DNA of 64,000 bases from Alcanivorax sp. DP30. GTDB lineage: Bacteria; Pseudomonadota; Gammaproteobacteria; Pseudomonadales; Alcanivoracaceae. The notes beneath the pieces were generated by a model. That model was not told the DNA's origin. It worked only from the letters and a program-made list of their open reading frames with translations, and searched no databases. Shown piece by piece: positions 45,147-55,250 of the stretch (positions are counted from its first letter, which is position 1; each line of letters begins with the position of its first letter). The stretch lies in NCBI RefSeq assembly GCF_009882945.1, contig NZ_WTUY01000003.1, forward strand, positions 265,304 to 329,303, written 5' to 3'. The translations under genes were made by a program, and so were the position numbers.

Positions 45147-45917
45147 TTACCGCGGCTGCATACGGATACCGCCATCGATGCGGATGGTTTCGCCGTTGAG
45201 GAACTTGTTCTCGATCATGTGGCAAACCAGCTGACCGTATTCTTCCGGGTGTCCCAGACGCTTGGGGAACTGGGTCATTTCGATCAGGGGCTGCTTGACC
45301 TTGTCCGGGGCGGCGTTCATCAGCGGGGTGTTGAAGATACCCGGAGCAATGGTGTTGCAGCGGATACCCAGCGGCGCCAGATCACGGGCAATCGGCAGGG
45401 TCATGCCAACCACCGCACCCTTGGTAGCAGAGTAGGCGACCTGGCCTACCTGACCATCGAAGGCAGCAACGGAAGCGGTGTTGACGATCAGACCACGCTC
45501 ATTGTCTTCGCCCGGCTCGTTCTCGGCCATGGCAGCGGCGGCCAGACGGGTCACGTTGAAGGTACCGATCAGGTTGATCTGTACCACCTTGCTGAACACA
45601 CCCAGATCGTGGGGCTTGTTCTCACGGCCAACCGTCTTCATGGCTGAGCCAACGCCAGCACAGTTAACCGCCACATGGACAGCACCAAACTTTTCCAGAG
45701 TGGCAGCGATGGCAGCCTGTACGGAGGCTTCGTCGGTCACGTCCGTCTTCACGAATGCCGCGCTGTCACCCAACTCGGCAGCCACTGCCAGACCCTGCTC
45801 TTCGTTCAGGTCGAGGATCATCACTTTGCCGCCTTTGGCAACAACAGCCTGGGCAGTAGCGTGACCAAGGCCGGATGCGCCACCGGTGATTACTGCAACT
45901 TTATCGGTAATGTTCAT
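45147..45917 (-). CDS. SDR, 3-hydroxyacyl-CoA dehydrogenase type-2-like
   Basis: A 256-residue SDR of the HSD17B10/3-hydroxy-2-methylbutyryl-CoA dehydrogenase type. Motifs: TGGASGLG (cofactor), NCAGVG, NTASVAAFDGQVGQ with catalytic Ser, and YSATK. ATG 45917 has AGGAGA five bases upstream; the longer reading was rejected. The type oxidises short or branched 3-hydroxyacyl-CoA with NAD in beta-oxidation or isoleucine breakdown. It is divergent from egtB. Confidence 0.87.
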   Translation of the reverse strand: MNITDKVAVITGGASGLGHATAQAVVAKGGKVMILDLNEEQGLAVAAELGDSAAFVKTDVTDEASVQAAIAATLEKFGAVHVAVNCAGVGSAMKTVGRENKPHDLGVFSKVVQINLIGTFNVTRLAAAAMAENEPGEDNERGLIVNTASVAAFDGQVGQVAYSATKGAVVGMTLPIARDLAPLGIRCNTIAPGIFNTPLMNAAPDKVKQPLIEMTQFPKRLGHPEEYGQLVCHMIENKFLNGETIRIDGGIRMQPR

Positions 45918-46030
45918 ATGCTCTCCTTGGGTGTGGGGCCAAAACAATGGCTGGAGTATACCCAGCCAGGCCTTCCCGCTCATTGTTGCTTTCGCTCAAT
46001 CCGCCAGTGTTTTAAGGTGAGATTGCGTCA

Positions 46031-47311
<1,281 letters not shown>

Positions 47312-47348
47312 CCAAAGCCGCCAATGACAAACTGCCATCGAGGTGATG

Positions 47349-48338
47349 ATGAAACAGGCAATGCCGGTCAAGGAGCAACAGCTGGGTCCCAACCTGACCT
47401 TTTACGACTTGCACCCACCCACCACTGACATGCTCGCGGAAGTGAGCCAGTCCCTGTCCGCACCTCGCCCGCACCTGAATCCCAAGTACTTCTATGACGA
47501 GGCAGGTTCGCGGTTGTTTGATGCCATCACCGCCACCGAGGAGTACTACCCCACCCGCACCGAAGCCGCCTTGCTGGAACAGTTCAGCGGCGAGATCCAG
47601 CATAAACTGGGCCCCACCGTCACCATTGCCGAACCCGGTGCCGGCAGCTGCCAGAAAGTTCGCCTACTGCTGGAGCGCTGGTCTCCGCAACGCTACATGC
47701 CCCTGGAGATCTCCAGGGATTGCCTGCTAACTGCGACCCGCCAGCTGTCCAGAGACTTCCCCGACGTACAGATTAGCGCGGTCTGTGCCGACTACTGCCA
47801 GGCCCTGTCGCTACCCGGCGATAGCCAGCCGGGAGGTCAGGTGGTCTTTTTTCCCGGTTCAACCATCGGTAATTTCGAGCCCGCTGAGCGCCAGCAGTTT
47901 CTGCGCGGCCTGCACCACCTGGCCGGCCCTGGCGGGGCCCTGCTGATCGGCGCGGATTTACAGAAAGATCACTCCCGTCTCAATGCCGCCTATAATGACG
48001 CCCAGGGCCTCACCGCCGCCTTCAACCTGAATGCCTTGCATCACCTCAATCAGGCGCTGGATTGCCACTTCGATGTGGACAACATGCGTCATCTGGCGTT
48101 CTACAATGACACCGCCCAACGCATCGAAATGCACCTGGAATGCCTGCAGGATCAGCAACTCCAGCTGGGTGACACCCTGCTTACCCTGAAAAGCGGCACC
48201 CGCATCCACACCGAAAACTCCTACAAATTCACCGTGGAAGGCTTTAGCCGGGAGCTGGTGGACGCCGGCTTCACTCCCCGAGGTTGCTGGACCGATACCG
48301 ACAACCTGTTCAGCCTGCACCTCGCATCGACTGACTAA
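47349..48338 (+). CDS. egtD: L-histidine N(alpha)-methyltransferase EgtD
   Basis: A 329-residue SAM-dependent methyltransferase that makes hercynine (trimethylhistidine), the first ergothioneine intermediate. Family hallmarks: KYFYDEAGSRLFDAIT, EYYPTRTEAALLE, EPGAGSCQKVRLLL and FFPGSTIGNF. GAGG five bases upstream supports ATG 47349; GTG 47343 or ATG 47346 are alternatives. It is 37 bases after egtB, forming a minimal two-gene pathway; no egtA, egtC or egtE is present here. Confidence 0.93.
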   Translation: MKQAMPVKEQQLGPNLTFYDLHPPTTDMLAEVSQSLSAPRPHLNPKYFYDEAGSRLFDAITATEEYYPTRTEAALLEQFSGEIQHKLGPTVTIAEPGAGSCQKVRLLLERWSPQRYMPLEISRDCLLTATRQLSRDFPDVQISAVCADYCQALSLPGDSQPGGQVVFFPGSTIGNFEPAERQQFLRGLHHLAGPGGALLIGADLQKDHSRLNAAYNDAQGLTAAFNLNALHHLNQALDCHFDVDNMRHLAFYNDTAQRIEMHLECLQDQQLQLGDTLLTLKSGTRIHTENSYKFTVEGFSRELVDAGFTPRGCWTDTDNLFSLHLASTD

Positions 48339-48501
48339 TCCGATCGTCTTATGGCATCGATTGGGCAGAGGCAATAGTGTGAACCGGTTCCAGTACCGGT
48401 ATACTGAACCTCGTTCTGGGGAACCTCTGGATAACCCCCTACCCCTCTAAAACCAAGAATGACACCAGTGCCACGACCGGGGCGTGGCTTAGGGAGATCG
48501 G

Positions 48502-49026
48502 ATGCTTGAACTGATCAGCGCGGCGCGCAGACGTAAACGCCCGCCTACACACCAGCTATTTGATGTGGTCACTCTGGAATTCAGAGTGGGCCTGCTGGAT
48601 ATCGACCTGAACATGCATCTGAACAATGCCAAGTACCTGAAGTTCATGGATCGAAGCCGGCTGGAGCACGCCGTGGTCACCGGCAGCCTCAATCGCATGA
48701 TTGAAGCCCGCTGCAACGTGGTGGTGGCTAATACTGAGATCGCCTACATCCGCGAACTGCGGCCCTATCAGCAATTCCAGGTGCACACCCGCATCCTGGG
48801 ATGGGACGACAAGTACGTCTATTACGACCAGCGCTTCGAATCCCAGCGCAAGCTGCATACCCATGCCCTGGTACGCGTGGTCAACGTCTATGCCGGCAAA
48901 TCCATCAGCCCGCAAACGGCTCAGGACATCACCGGCATGCACCTGGAATCCCCGCCTTTGCCGGAATATGTGGAGCAGTGGAAGCGGTTGTTGCTTTCGA
49001 AGAAGCGGTTGACGGAAACGGACTAG
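48502..49026 (+). CDS. Hot-dog fold acyl-CoA thioesterase (4HBT/THEM6-like)
   Basis: A 174-residue single hot-dog thioesterase of the 4HBT_2 type. Visible motif: LDIDLNMHLNNAKYLKFMD, where the Asp/His/Asn region resembles the active site of YbgC-like enzymes, followed by IAYIRELRPYQQFQVHTRI. GGGAG lies six bases before ATG 48502. It probably hydrolyses acyl-CoA or acyl-ACP. It stands alone after egtD. Confidence 0.8.
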   Translation: MLELISAARRRKRPPTHQLFDVVTLEFRVGLLDIDLNMHLNNAKYLKFMDRSRLEHAVVTGSLNRMIEARCNVVVANTEIAYIRELRPYQQFQVHTRILGWDDKYVYYDQRFESQRKLHTHALVRVVNVYAGKSISPQTAQDITGMHLESPPLPEYVEQWKRLLLSKKRLTETD

Positions 49027-49150
49027 CTACGAGCTAACAGAATGGTCGCCCAGCTTGAAATGGCCTCAACCGCTCGACACGAAAAAGCCCCGGAACTCTG
49101 GGGCTTTTTTTATTTTTCTCGCAGCTCGAGGCGGGTAGCTAGCAACGGCT
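49021..49150. repeat. AGCTACGAG palindrome junction with terminator
   Basis: CTAGCTACGAGCTAACAG (49023-49040) at the thioesterase stop and CTCGCAGCTCGAGGCGGGTAG (49118-49138, shortened) near the DUF2846 stop are inverted copies around the hairpin at 49082-49109. The junction is convergent. Confidence 0.6.
49082..49112. terminator. Rho-independent terminator
   Basis: Stem AAAAAGCCCC (49082-49091) / GGGGCTTTTT (49100-49109) with extra Ts. Bidirectional: serves the thioesterase and the leftward DUF2846 gene. Confidence 0.88.
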
Positions 49151-49743
49151 TAATCCACTGAATACGTATAGAACGGCGCCCAGCGCGGTTCTTTCTTCAT
49201 CCGGTCCGCATAGTAAACACCAGGCTCATCCAGACGCAGATCGGCGATTTCACGCAGGGCAATGGCCTTGGGCACCTGCTGTAGCGGGCCCGCCTGTTGA
49301 TAATCTTCCGGGTTGGCCACAATCTCCGTGAGATCCAATGGCTTCAGTTCCGAATAACGGAAATAGTAATCCTTGCCACCATCAATCTTCAGCGGCATTT
49401 CGAAGATCATCTTCAGGTACAACACGCTGAACGGACGGCGGGCATAGAAATCATGGGTACCGGCGGGTAGCTCCAGCCAGGTATAAGCCCCGGCTTTCAG
49501 GCCGAAAAGCTGGGCGGAATCCAGGAAGAAAACAGGTGCCTGCACCTCTTCATAGCCCCAGCGCGTAATCGGCCGGTAGATATAGACCATGGAGTTACGT
49601 GGATCCAGCGTATCGATGGGATCAAAGGTCTTGCCGTCAGGCGCATCCAGAAACGCTCCCGGCGTAGCAGGAATCCCCATCCCCACCCCGGAACAACCAG
49701 ACAGCGTCAGGCTGAACAGTGCCAGCCACACAACCAATCGCAT
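49150..49743 (-). CDS. DUF2846-type lipoprotein
   Basis: A 197-residue lipoprotein with lipobox LSGC (Cys 17). The core (MVYIYRPI, FFLDSAQLFGLKAGAYTWLELPAGTH in pieces) matches DUF2846, a beta-rich family found on bacterial envelopes. Function unknown. It is monocistronic, convergent with the thioesterase and divergent from the DUF1289 gene. Confidence 0.78.
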   Translation of the reverse strand: MRLVVWLALFSLTLSGCSGVGMGIPATPGAFLDAPDGKTFDPIDTLDPRNSMVYIYRPITRWGYEEVQAPVFFLDSAQLFGLKAGAYTWLELPAGTHDFYARRPFSVLYLKMIFEMPLKIDGGKDYYFRYSELKPLDLTEIVANPEDYQQAGPLQQVPKAIALREIADLRLDEPGVYYADRMKKEPRWAPFYTYSVD

Positions 49744-49985
49744 TATTATTCTCCATTGGTACCGTGACCTTGAGCGGCCCGGCCCTGTTATTATTGCGCC
49801 CTTCCAACCCGCACCCGGTAATGGGCAGCAGGGAGATTGCGAGGATTGCTAATATAATCCCTTCAATGATGGCTAACTATGGCCGATTTGACCGCGTTGC
49901 TCAAGATAGCGGCAATCGCTACCTGCCCTGCCCCATGGGCAATCATGGCTCCCCGCACCCCATGGATTTCTGGTAATCTTCCGCC

Positions 49986-50486
49986 ATGTCCGTGAATCGT
50001 ATCCGCACCCCCTGTATTGGCGTCTGTTCCACCGTGTTTGGCGACACGGTGTGCCGTGGTTGCCGCCGCTTCAGCCATGAAGTCGTGGACTGGAACGCTT
50101 ACACCAATGAGCAGAAAAGCATTGTCTGGAAACGGCTGGATCTGTTGCTCAGCCAGGTAGTGGACAACTATTTCCAGGTCGCTGACGCCACCCTGCTGGC
50201 CGAGCAAATGGCGTTTCAAAACCTGCGCTACCAGACCCAGTTGTCTCCACAGGGCTGGGTACCGGAGCTGCTCAAGGCCGCCGGCAAGCAGACCATTCCT
50301 TACGACCGCTTTGGCCTGATTCCCCTGCCCCCCAGCCAGGGCATGCCCCCCCGTGACCTCTACGACCAGATCAGCGCCGAATGCCACGCCCTTTCCCAGG
50401 CCCACTACGACCGCTCCTACGCCCGCCCGGTCCGGCTCGTGGCCGAACTCACCGAGCACGCAGCTCGGGAGAAGGGGCTGATCTAG
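49986..50486 (+). CDS. DUF1289 Cys-rich protein
   Basis: A 166-residue protein with the DUF1289 N-terminal motif: C10, C14, C23 and C26 (PCIGVC ... CRGCRR), probably a zinc or Fe-S site. The C-terminal 130 residues are helical and longer than the usual short DUF1289 protein. Its stop codon TAG is the first bases of an AGCTACG tandem repeat. Function unknown. Confidence 0.8.
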   Translation: MSVNRIRTPCIGVCSTVFGDTVCRGCRRFSHEVVDWNAYTNEQKSIVWKRLDLLLSQVVDNYFQVADATLLAEQMAFQNLRYQTQLSPQGWVPELLKAAGKQTIPYDRFGLIPLPPSQGMPPRDLYDQISAECHALSQAHYDRSYARPVRLVAELTEHAAREKGLI

Positions 50487-50594
50487 CTACGAGCTACGAG
50501 CTACGAGCTACGAGCAGAATGATGACCGCTTCAAAGCCGGGATCAACATGGCCGCCTTTTAATCTCGCAGCTAGAAGCTAGTCGCTCGTAGCTG
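50485..50594. repeat. AGCTACG tandem repeat with inverted partner
   Basis: Four exact tandem copies of the 7-base unit AGCTACG at 50485-50512, beginning in the DUF1289 stop codon. An inverted, degenerate partner (AGAAGCTAGTCGCTCGTAGC) is at 50572-50591. Same family as the junction elements at 3.2, 44.9-45.1 and 49.0-49.1 kb. Confidence 0.7.
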
Positions 50595-50662
50595 CCTTCC
50601 ATTTGTCCCAATCTGACCCAAAGCCCTCTTCTCTCAGACATCACTCAATGGCACATTTACGG

Positions 50663-50676
50663 AATGAATATTCATT
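50663..50676. promoter_or_regulatory. TetR-type operator palindrome
   Basis: Perfect palindrome AATGAATATTCATT 21 bases upstream of the TetR gene. TGAATATTCA is typical of TetR-family operators that govern lipid or alkane genes. It would control the TetR-SDR-BVMO-patatin operon. Confidence 0.65.
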
Positions 50677-50696
50677 ACCGATTCCACAGGTGAGCC

Positions 50697-51317
50697 ATGG
50701 CCACAGCTTCTGCTTCTGTCACAACCGGCCCGCGCGCTGCGAAAGAGAGCCGCAAGCGAGAGCAAATCATCCAAGCTGCGCTGCAGGTGTTTGCCGAGCA
50801 TGGCCTGCACGGTACCCCGGTGCCGCCCATTGCGGAGCAGGCTGGCGTGGGCGTGGGCACGCTTTACCGGTACTTCGACAGTAAGGAAGCGCTTATTAAT
50901 GCGGCCTTCTGCGATGCCAAGCAACGCCTCCAGGATCGGCTCCTCTCCGATCTGGACCTGCTCAATCCCAGCCGTGCCCTGTTCGATACTCTTTGGGCAC
51001 GCCTCATAGCCTTCGCCCGGGAAGAACCGCAGACCTTCCAGTTTCTGGAGATGCAAGATCACCACAGCTACCTCACACCCGAAAGCCGCAGCCGTGAACA
51101 GGCACTGCTGATCCCCCTGGGCATGATGGTGATCATTGGCCAGCGTAATGGCTTGCTCAGCGACCGACTCAAGCCCGACCTCGCCATCGCCCTGTTTTGG
51201 GGTGCCTTTGTGGGCATCTTCAAAGCCGAGCGCCTCAATTATCTGACGCTCACCGATGACGACCTGAAACGGGCCCGCGATGCCTGCTGGCTGGCCATGG
51301 CAAATCCCCCCCTATAG
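50697..51317 (+). CDS. TetR family transcriptional regulator
   Basis: A 206-residue TetR regulator with the helix-turn-helix at about 32-68 (PPIAEQAGVGVGTLYRYFDSKEAL in pieces: IAEQAGVGVGTLYRYFDSK). The C-terminal part is an all-helical ligand domain. It heads the operon: an SDR starts 11 bases after its stop. The palindrome just upstream is the probable operator, so autoregulation with SDR, BVMO and patatin is likely. Ligand may be a fatty or ketone substrate. Confidence 0.87.
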   Translation: MATASASVTTGPRAAKESRKREQIIQAALQVFAEHGLHGTPVPPIAEQAGVGVGTLYRYFDSKEALINAAFCDAKQRLQDRLLSDLDLLNPSRALFDTLWARLIAFAREEPQTFQFLEMQDHHSYLTPESRSREQALLIPLGMMVIIGQRNGLLSDRLKPDLAIALFWGAFVGIFKAERLNYLTLTDDDLKRARDACWLAMANPPL

Positions 51318-51327
51318 GAACGGCAGC

Positions 51328-52101
51328 ATGAACCCCAAACATATCCTGATTACCGGCGCCGCCGGGGCCATTGGCGGAAAACTGGCCGCGCAGTTTCGGC
51401 GTCACCACCCGGATGCCAGCCTGACGCTGGTGGATCTGAATCACGACGCCCTTCAGAAGGTAGCAGATCAACACCAGGCCAGCGGCGAAGCCTGCGATCT
51501 CACCGAGATTGATGCCCTGCCACAATGGTGGCAGGCACTGGTTGACCGCCGTGGCCCGGTAGATGTACTGGTCAACTGTGCCGGCATCATGGACATCATG
51601 ACGGTAGCCGGGACCGGCTGGGAGCGCGGCAAGCGCCTGATGGACATCAACTTCACCGCCCCCATGCGATTGATGGATCTGGCTCTGCCTCACATGATCC
51701 AGCAACAGCACGGCTGCGTGATCAATGTTTCCAGCATGGCGGGCCGGGTACCGATCCGCGGCTGCAGCTACTACGGCGGCGCCAAGGCAGGCATCGGTCT
51801 GGCCTCGGAGATTGCCCGTCTTGATCTGAGAAAAGACAACGTCAACGTCATCACCGTCTACCCCGGCCCCATCGCCTCCGGGCTGGAAAGTCATGCCCGC
51901 AGCCAGGTCAAGCAGGGACCGGTCTCCCGCTATATCCCCACCGGCAGACCCGACGTGCTCGCCGAGCGCATTTATCGTACTTACCGCAAGAAGGGTGCCC
52001 GGGTGATTTACCCGGATATCTACAGCCTGGCCAAACAAGTGGCCAACCTGAACCTGACCAACAAGGCCATGGACTTTTTCAGTCCCCAGCCCAACCAGTG
52101 A
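51328..52101 (+). CDS. SDR family dehydrogenase
   Basis: A 257-residue classical SDR. Motifs: TGAAGAIG cofactor loop, VNCAGIMD, INVSSMAGRV with catalytic Ser and YYGGAKAG (Tyr-x-x-x-Lys as YGGAK). ATG 51328 follows AGGA by a normal gap; the longer reading overlaps the TetR gene. It is between TetR and BVMO, so a plausible reaction is interconversion of a secondary alcohol and a ketone that the BVMO then oxidises. Confidence 0.85.
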   Translation: MNPKHILITGAAGAIGGKLAAQFRRHHPDASLTLVDLNHDALQKVADQHQASGEACDLTEIDALPQWWQALVDRRGPVDVLVNCAGIMDIMTVAGTGWERGKRLMDINFTAPMRLMDLALPHMIQQQHGCVINVSSMAGRVPIRGCSYYGGAKAGIGLASEIARLDLRKDNVNVITVYPGPIASGLESHARSQVKQGPVSRYIPTGRPDVLAERIYRTYRKKGARVIYPDIYSLAKQVANLNLTNKAMDFFSPQPNQ

Positions 52102-52115
52102 AAGTGGATACCATC

Positions 52116-53600
52116 ATGACTCAACAGGAAAACACGCCCATCCATGACGTATTGATTGTCGGTGCTGGCATCAGTGGCATTGGTCTTGGCATCAAGCTGA
52201 AAGAAGCCGGCATCCAGAATTTTGTAATTCTGGAAAAAGCCGCTGATCTGGGCGGCACCTGGCGGGATAACACCTATCCGGGCTGCGCCTGTGATGTGCC
52301 CTCCGCGCTCTACTCCTACTCCTTCGCCCAGAAACCGGACTGGAGCCGTGCCTTTGCCGGACAGGCCGAGATTCTTGACTATGTTCGCCAGGTCGCAAAG
52401 CAGCATGACATTCCTGATGCCATCCATTTCAACCAGGGGGTTGAGCGCGCCCAGTGGCGCGAAGAAAAAAACCTCTGGGAGATCCAAACCGCCGATCAGT
52501 TGTATCTGGCACGCACCGTGGTGGCCTGCTCCGGCTATCTCCATGAACCCATCATCCCCAACATCCCCGGTCTGAAGGATTTCAGCGGTACCCTGTTCCA
52601 TTCTTCCCGCTGGGATCATAACCATGATTTGGCCGGCGAACGTGTGGCCGTTGTGGGCACCGGTGCTTCCGCCATCCAGTTCGTGCCGGAAATTCAGCCC
52701 AGGGTAAAACAACTGACGCTGTTCCAGCGCACCCCCCAGTGGGTGCTACCGAAACCGGATCACAGCATCCCCAAAGTGGAAGAAAACTTTTTCCGCTTGC
52801 CGTTTACCCTCAATGCCTGGCGCAAGATGCTTTACGGCGGTTTTGAAACCTTCGGCATCGGCTTCCGTCGCCCCGCCATCCTCAAGCAGATCCAGAAACT
52901 CGGACTTGCCCACCTGAAAGTGGCGATCAAGGACCCACAGTTGCGCGCCAAACTGACGCCCGACTACACCCTGGGCTGCAAACGAGTGCTGATGAGCAAC
53001 AACTATTACCCGGCACTGAACAAGAGCAATGTGGACGTATTCCACACTGGCCTGAAAGAAGTGCGCGGTAACACCCTGGTCGGGCAGGACGGCAGCGAGT
53101 GTGAGGTGGACACCATCATTCTCGGTACCGGCTTCTTCGTCACCGAACCGCCCATTGCCAACCACATCTACAACGATGCCGGCGAGACGCTGAGTGACAT
53201 GTGGAAAGACGGCATGCAGGCTTACCGGGGCACCACCATCGCCGGCCTGCCCAATGCGTTCATGGTGCTGGGTCCGAACCTGGGCATTGGCCACAACTCT
53301 GCGTTCATCGTGATTGAAGCCCAGATCAATTACATCGTCAGCACACTCACCACCATGCGTGACAAGCAATTGCAGCGCGTCGAAGTGAAAGCGGATGCGC
53401 AGCGGGACTATAACCACAAGGTGCAACAGGACCTGCAAGGCACCGTCTGGAATACCGGCGGCTGCTCCAGTTATTACCTGGACAAGAATGGTTTCAACAG
53501 TGTCGGTTTCCCATGGAGCACCCTGGAAATGCAACGCCTGCTGAAACAGTTCGACAGCGAGAACTACACGCTAACCCCAGCTACCCAACCCGTTTTCTAA
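52116..53600 (+). CDS. Type I Baeyer-Villiger flavin monooxygenase
   Basis: A 494-residue flavoprotein. First Rossmann motif GAGISGIG (16-23), then GGTWRDNTYPGCACDVPS (46-63), the BVMO fingerprint FSGTLFHSSRWD (156-167) and a second dinucleotide site GTGASA (181-186). It inserts oxygen beside a carbonyl, turning ketones to esters or lactones with NADPH and FAD. It is not AlmA-like: the FAD-binding segment has the CHMO-type YPGCACD signature. A GTG at 52098 overlaps the SDR stop but lacks a ribosome site; ATG 52116 is used. Confidence 0.9.
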   Translation: MTQQENTPIHDVLIVGAGISGIGLGIKLKEAGIQNFVILEKAADLGGTWRDNTYPGCACDVPSALYSYSFAQKPDWSRAFAGQAEILDYVRQVAKQHDIPDAIHFNQGVERAQWREEKNLWEIQTADQLYLARTVVACSGYLHEPIIPNIPGLKDFSGTLFHSSRWDHNHDLAGERVAVVGTGASAIQFVPEIQPRVKQLTLFQRTPQWVLPKPDHSIPKVEENFFRLPFTLNAWRKMLYGGFETFGIGFRRPAILKQIQKLGLAHLKVAIKDPQLRAKLTPDYTLGCKRVLMSNNYYPALNKSNVDVFHTGLKEVRGNTLVGQDGSECEVDTIILGTGFFVTEPPIANHIYNDAGETLSDMWKDGMQAYRGTTIAGLPNAFMVLGPNLGIGHNSAFIVIEAQINYIVSTLTTMRDKQLQRVEVKADAQRDYNHKVQQDLQGTVWNTGGCSSYYLDKNGFNSVGFPWSTLEMQRLLKQFDSENYTLTPATQPVF

Positions 53601-53617
53601 GATAGAAGGCCTGAATC

Positions 53618-54580
53618 ATGCCGAAAGACAACACCTCATCCACACCTCGCCGCGCACTGGTTCTCGGTTGCGGCGGCGTCGCCGGTGGCGCCTGGAGCAT
53701 TGCCGCCCTCCATCATCTGGAACAACAGCTGGGCTGGGACTGCCGTGACGCCGATGTACTGATCGGAACCTCCGCCGGGGCCGTGCTCGCCGCCTTGCTG
53801 GGTAGCGGTATCAGCGTGGCACAACTGCTGGCCTGCCAACAGGGCACCAGCGACATCTGTGATTGGAACCACGACACGGACACCGGTGGCGCCCTGCCGC
53901 CCCTTCCCGGCGCGCGTTTCACCGGCAAACAACTGGCATTGAAGGGATTGCGTGGCGAAGTGTCGGCGCTTACAGCTATCTGTGGCGCACTCCCCGCCGG
54001 GCAATTCGATATGCGCGCCTTCCGTAAACTGGTGAGCGATGCGGCCAAGGGCCAGGACTGGGTATCACACCCTGCCACCTGGATCATGGCCGTGGATACT
54101 GACACAGGAAAACGCATTGCCTTCGGTAAAGGCGGCGCTCCAGACGCTCGCATTACCGATGCGGTCTGCGCGTCCTATGGCGTGCCATTCTGGTGCCCGC
54201 CCGTGCATATCGGCACCCGCACTTATATCGATGGCGGCGTGGCCTCGCCTGTGTCGGCGGACATGCTGGTCGACAGCGCCGTGGAAGAAGTGATCGTGCT
54301 GGCCCCCATGGCTTCTCGCCAGCCGGATAAACCCTGGCATCCGTTCGAGCGCATCGAGCGGCGGGTGCGCCGCTACATGACGTCAGTGGTCGACCGGGAA
54401 GTGAGCGCCCTGGAAAAGGCAGGCAAGAAAGTGATTCGTATCGAGCCGGCAGCAGACGATCTGAAAGCCTTCGGCTACAACATGATGGATCCGGCACGGC
54501 GAACGCGAGTATTGGAAACGGCTCTCACGACCACCAGGAAATCGGTCAGGGATGCACTCAGGGCATCATCCCTGGTATAG
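53618..54580 (+). CDS. Patatin-like phospholipase/esterase
   Basis: A 320-residue cytoplasmic patatin. Oxyanion loop GCGGVAGG (17-24), nucleophile motif GTSAG (S52) and catalytic Asp in DGG (D205) are all present. It starts 17 bases after the BVMO stop and ends the operon. Patatins hydrolyse acyl esters, so it may cleave the ester made by the BVMO, or turn over membrane lipid. Convergent with a small membrane-protein gene. Confidence 0.88.
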   Translation: MPKDNTSSTPRRALVLGCGGVAGGAWSIAALHHLEQQLGWDCRDADVLIGTSAGAVLAALLGSGISVAQLLACQQGTSDICDWNHDTDTGGALPPLPGARFTGKQLALKGLRGEVSALTAICGALPAGQFDMRAFRKLVSDAAKGQDWVSHPATWIMAVDTDTGKRIAFGKGGAPDARITDAVCASYGVPFWCPPVHIGTRTYIDGGVASPVSADMLVDSAVEEVIVLAPMASRQPDKPWHPFERIERRVRRYMTSVVDREVSALEKAGKKVIRIEPAADDLKAFGYNMMDPARRTRVLETALTTTRKSVRDALRASSLV

Positions 54581-54597
54581 GCAAACCGTTCGGGGAG

Positions 54598-54852
54598 TCA
54601 TGACTCCCCGAACTCCCTCGTCTCTTCACTGATAATAATCTTGATGTCTTTCATCGCATCACGCACTTCAAGACTTTCCGCATGGGTAAGCATACCCAGC
54701 ACCGCCGCCCCGGCAATCAGGAATACCAGGCCCAGCAGCGCCCATTTTTCTTTTTCGATCTTGCGTCCACTGCCTGAGGAAGTCCCCGGTTCCTTTCCCG
54801 AGACACCCTTACTTTGACCCGTTATGTCGCGTTCCTGCCTGCTATCCGGCAT
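54598..54852 (-). CDS. Small single-pass membrane protein
   Basis: An 84-residue protein with a Ser/Gly/Lys-rich N-terminus, one helix (about 38-58, WALLGLVFLIAGAAVLGMLT) and a charged tail. A strong ribosome site AAGGAGG lies five bases before ATG 54852, which makes it a real gene. It converges with patatin, 17 bases apart. Family not recognised. Confidence 0.75.
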   Translation of the reverse strand: MPDSRQERDITGQSKGVSGKEPGTSSGSGRKIEKEKWALLGLVFLIAGAAVLGMLTHAESLEVRDAMKDIKIIISEETREFGES

Positions 54853-55067
54853 AAAACCTCCTTATGGACTTCCTCTTCTACGCCGGAGAAGGGTGCGCTG
54901 CAAGACGATGAAGGGAGGAAAACGATAGCCGGATCGCGGAAAAAGCATCCTGCTCAGAAAAAAGACAAAAGAACGCGCCTCCATCACCACCGCCATCATC
55001 ATGCAAACATGATTTCCTGCAATGACTGACAGGCGGGTTCCAGGGAAGAAGAAATTAAAACAACAAA

Positions 55068-55099
55068 AAAGGCCGTAACAGAAACCTGTTACGGCCTTT
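55068..55099 (-). terminator. Terminator of tRNA-Leu
   Basis: Long stem: AAGGCCGTAACAG / CTGTTACGGCCTT on the minus strand with a four-base loop and following T run, ten bases past the tRNA 3' end. Confidence 0.88.
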
Positions 55100-55108
55100 C
55101 TCTTGAGA

Positions 55109-55193
<85 letters not shown>

Positions 55194-55250
55194 AATGGGC
55201 GGCTATTCTATCAGGGTAATCGACAATTACCAGCGCCGTTTGGGCCCGGT

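Noticed and set aside
50485-50515. Possible CRISPR-like tandem repeat
   Set aside because: Units are 7 bases with no spacers, so it is a simple tandem repeat.
52098-53600. BVMO considered as AlmA long-chain alkane hydroxylase
   Set aside because: It carries the FxGxxxHxxxW fingerprint and YPGCACD signature of type I BVMOs, unlike the AlmA pattern.
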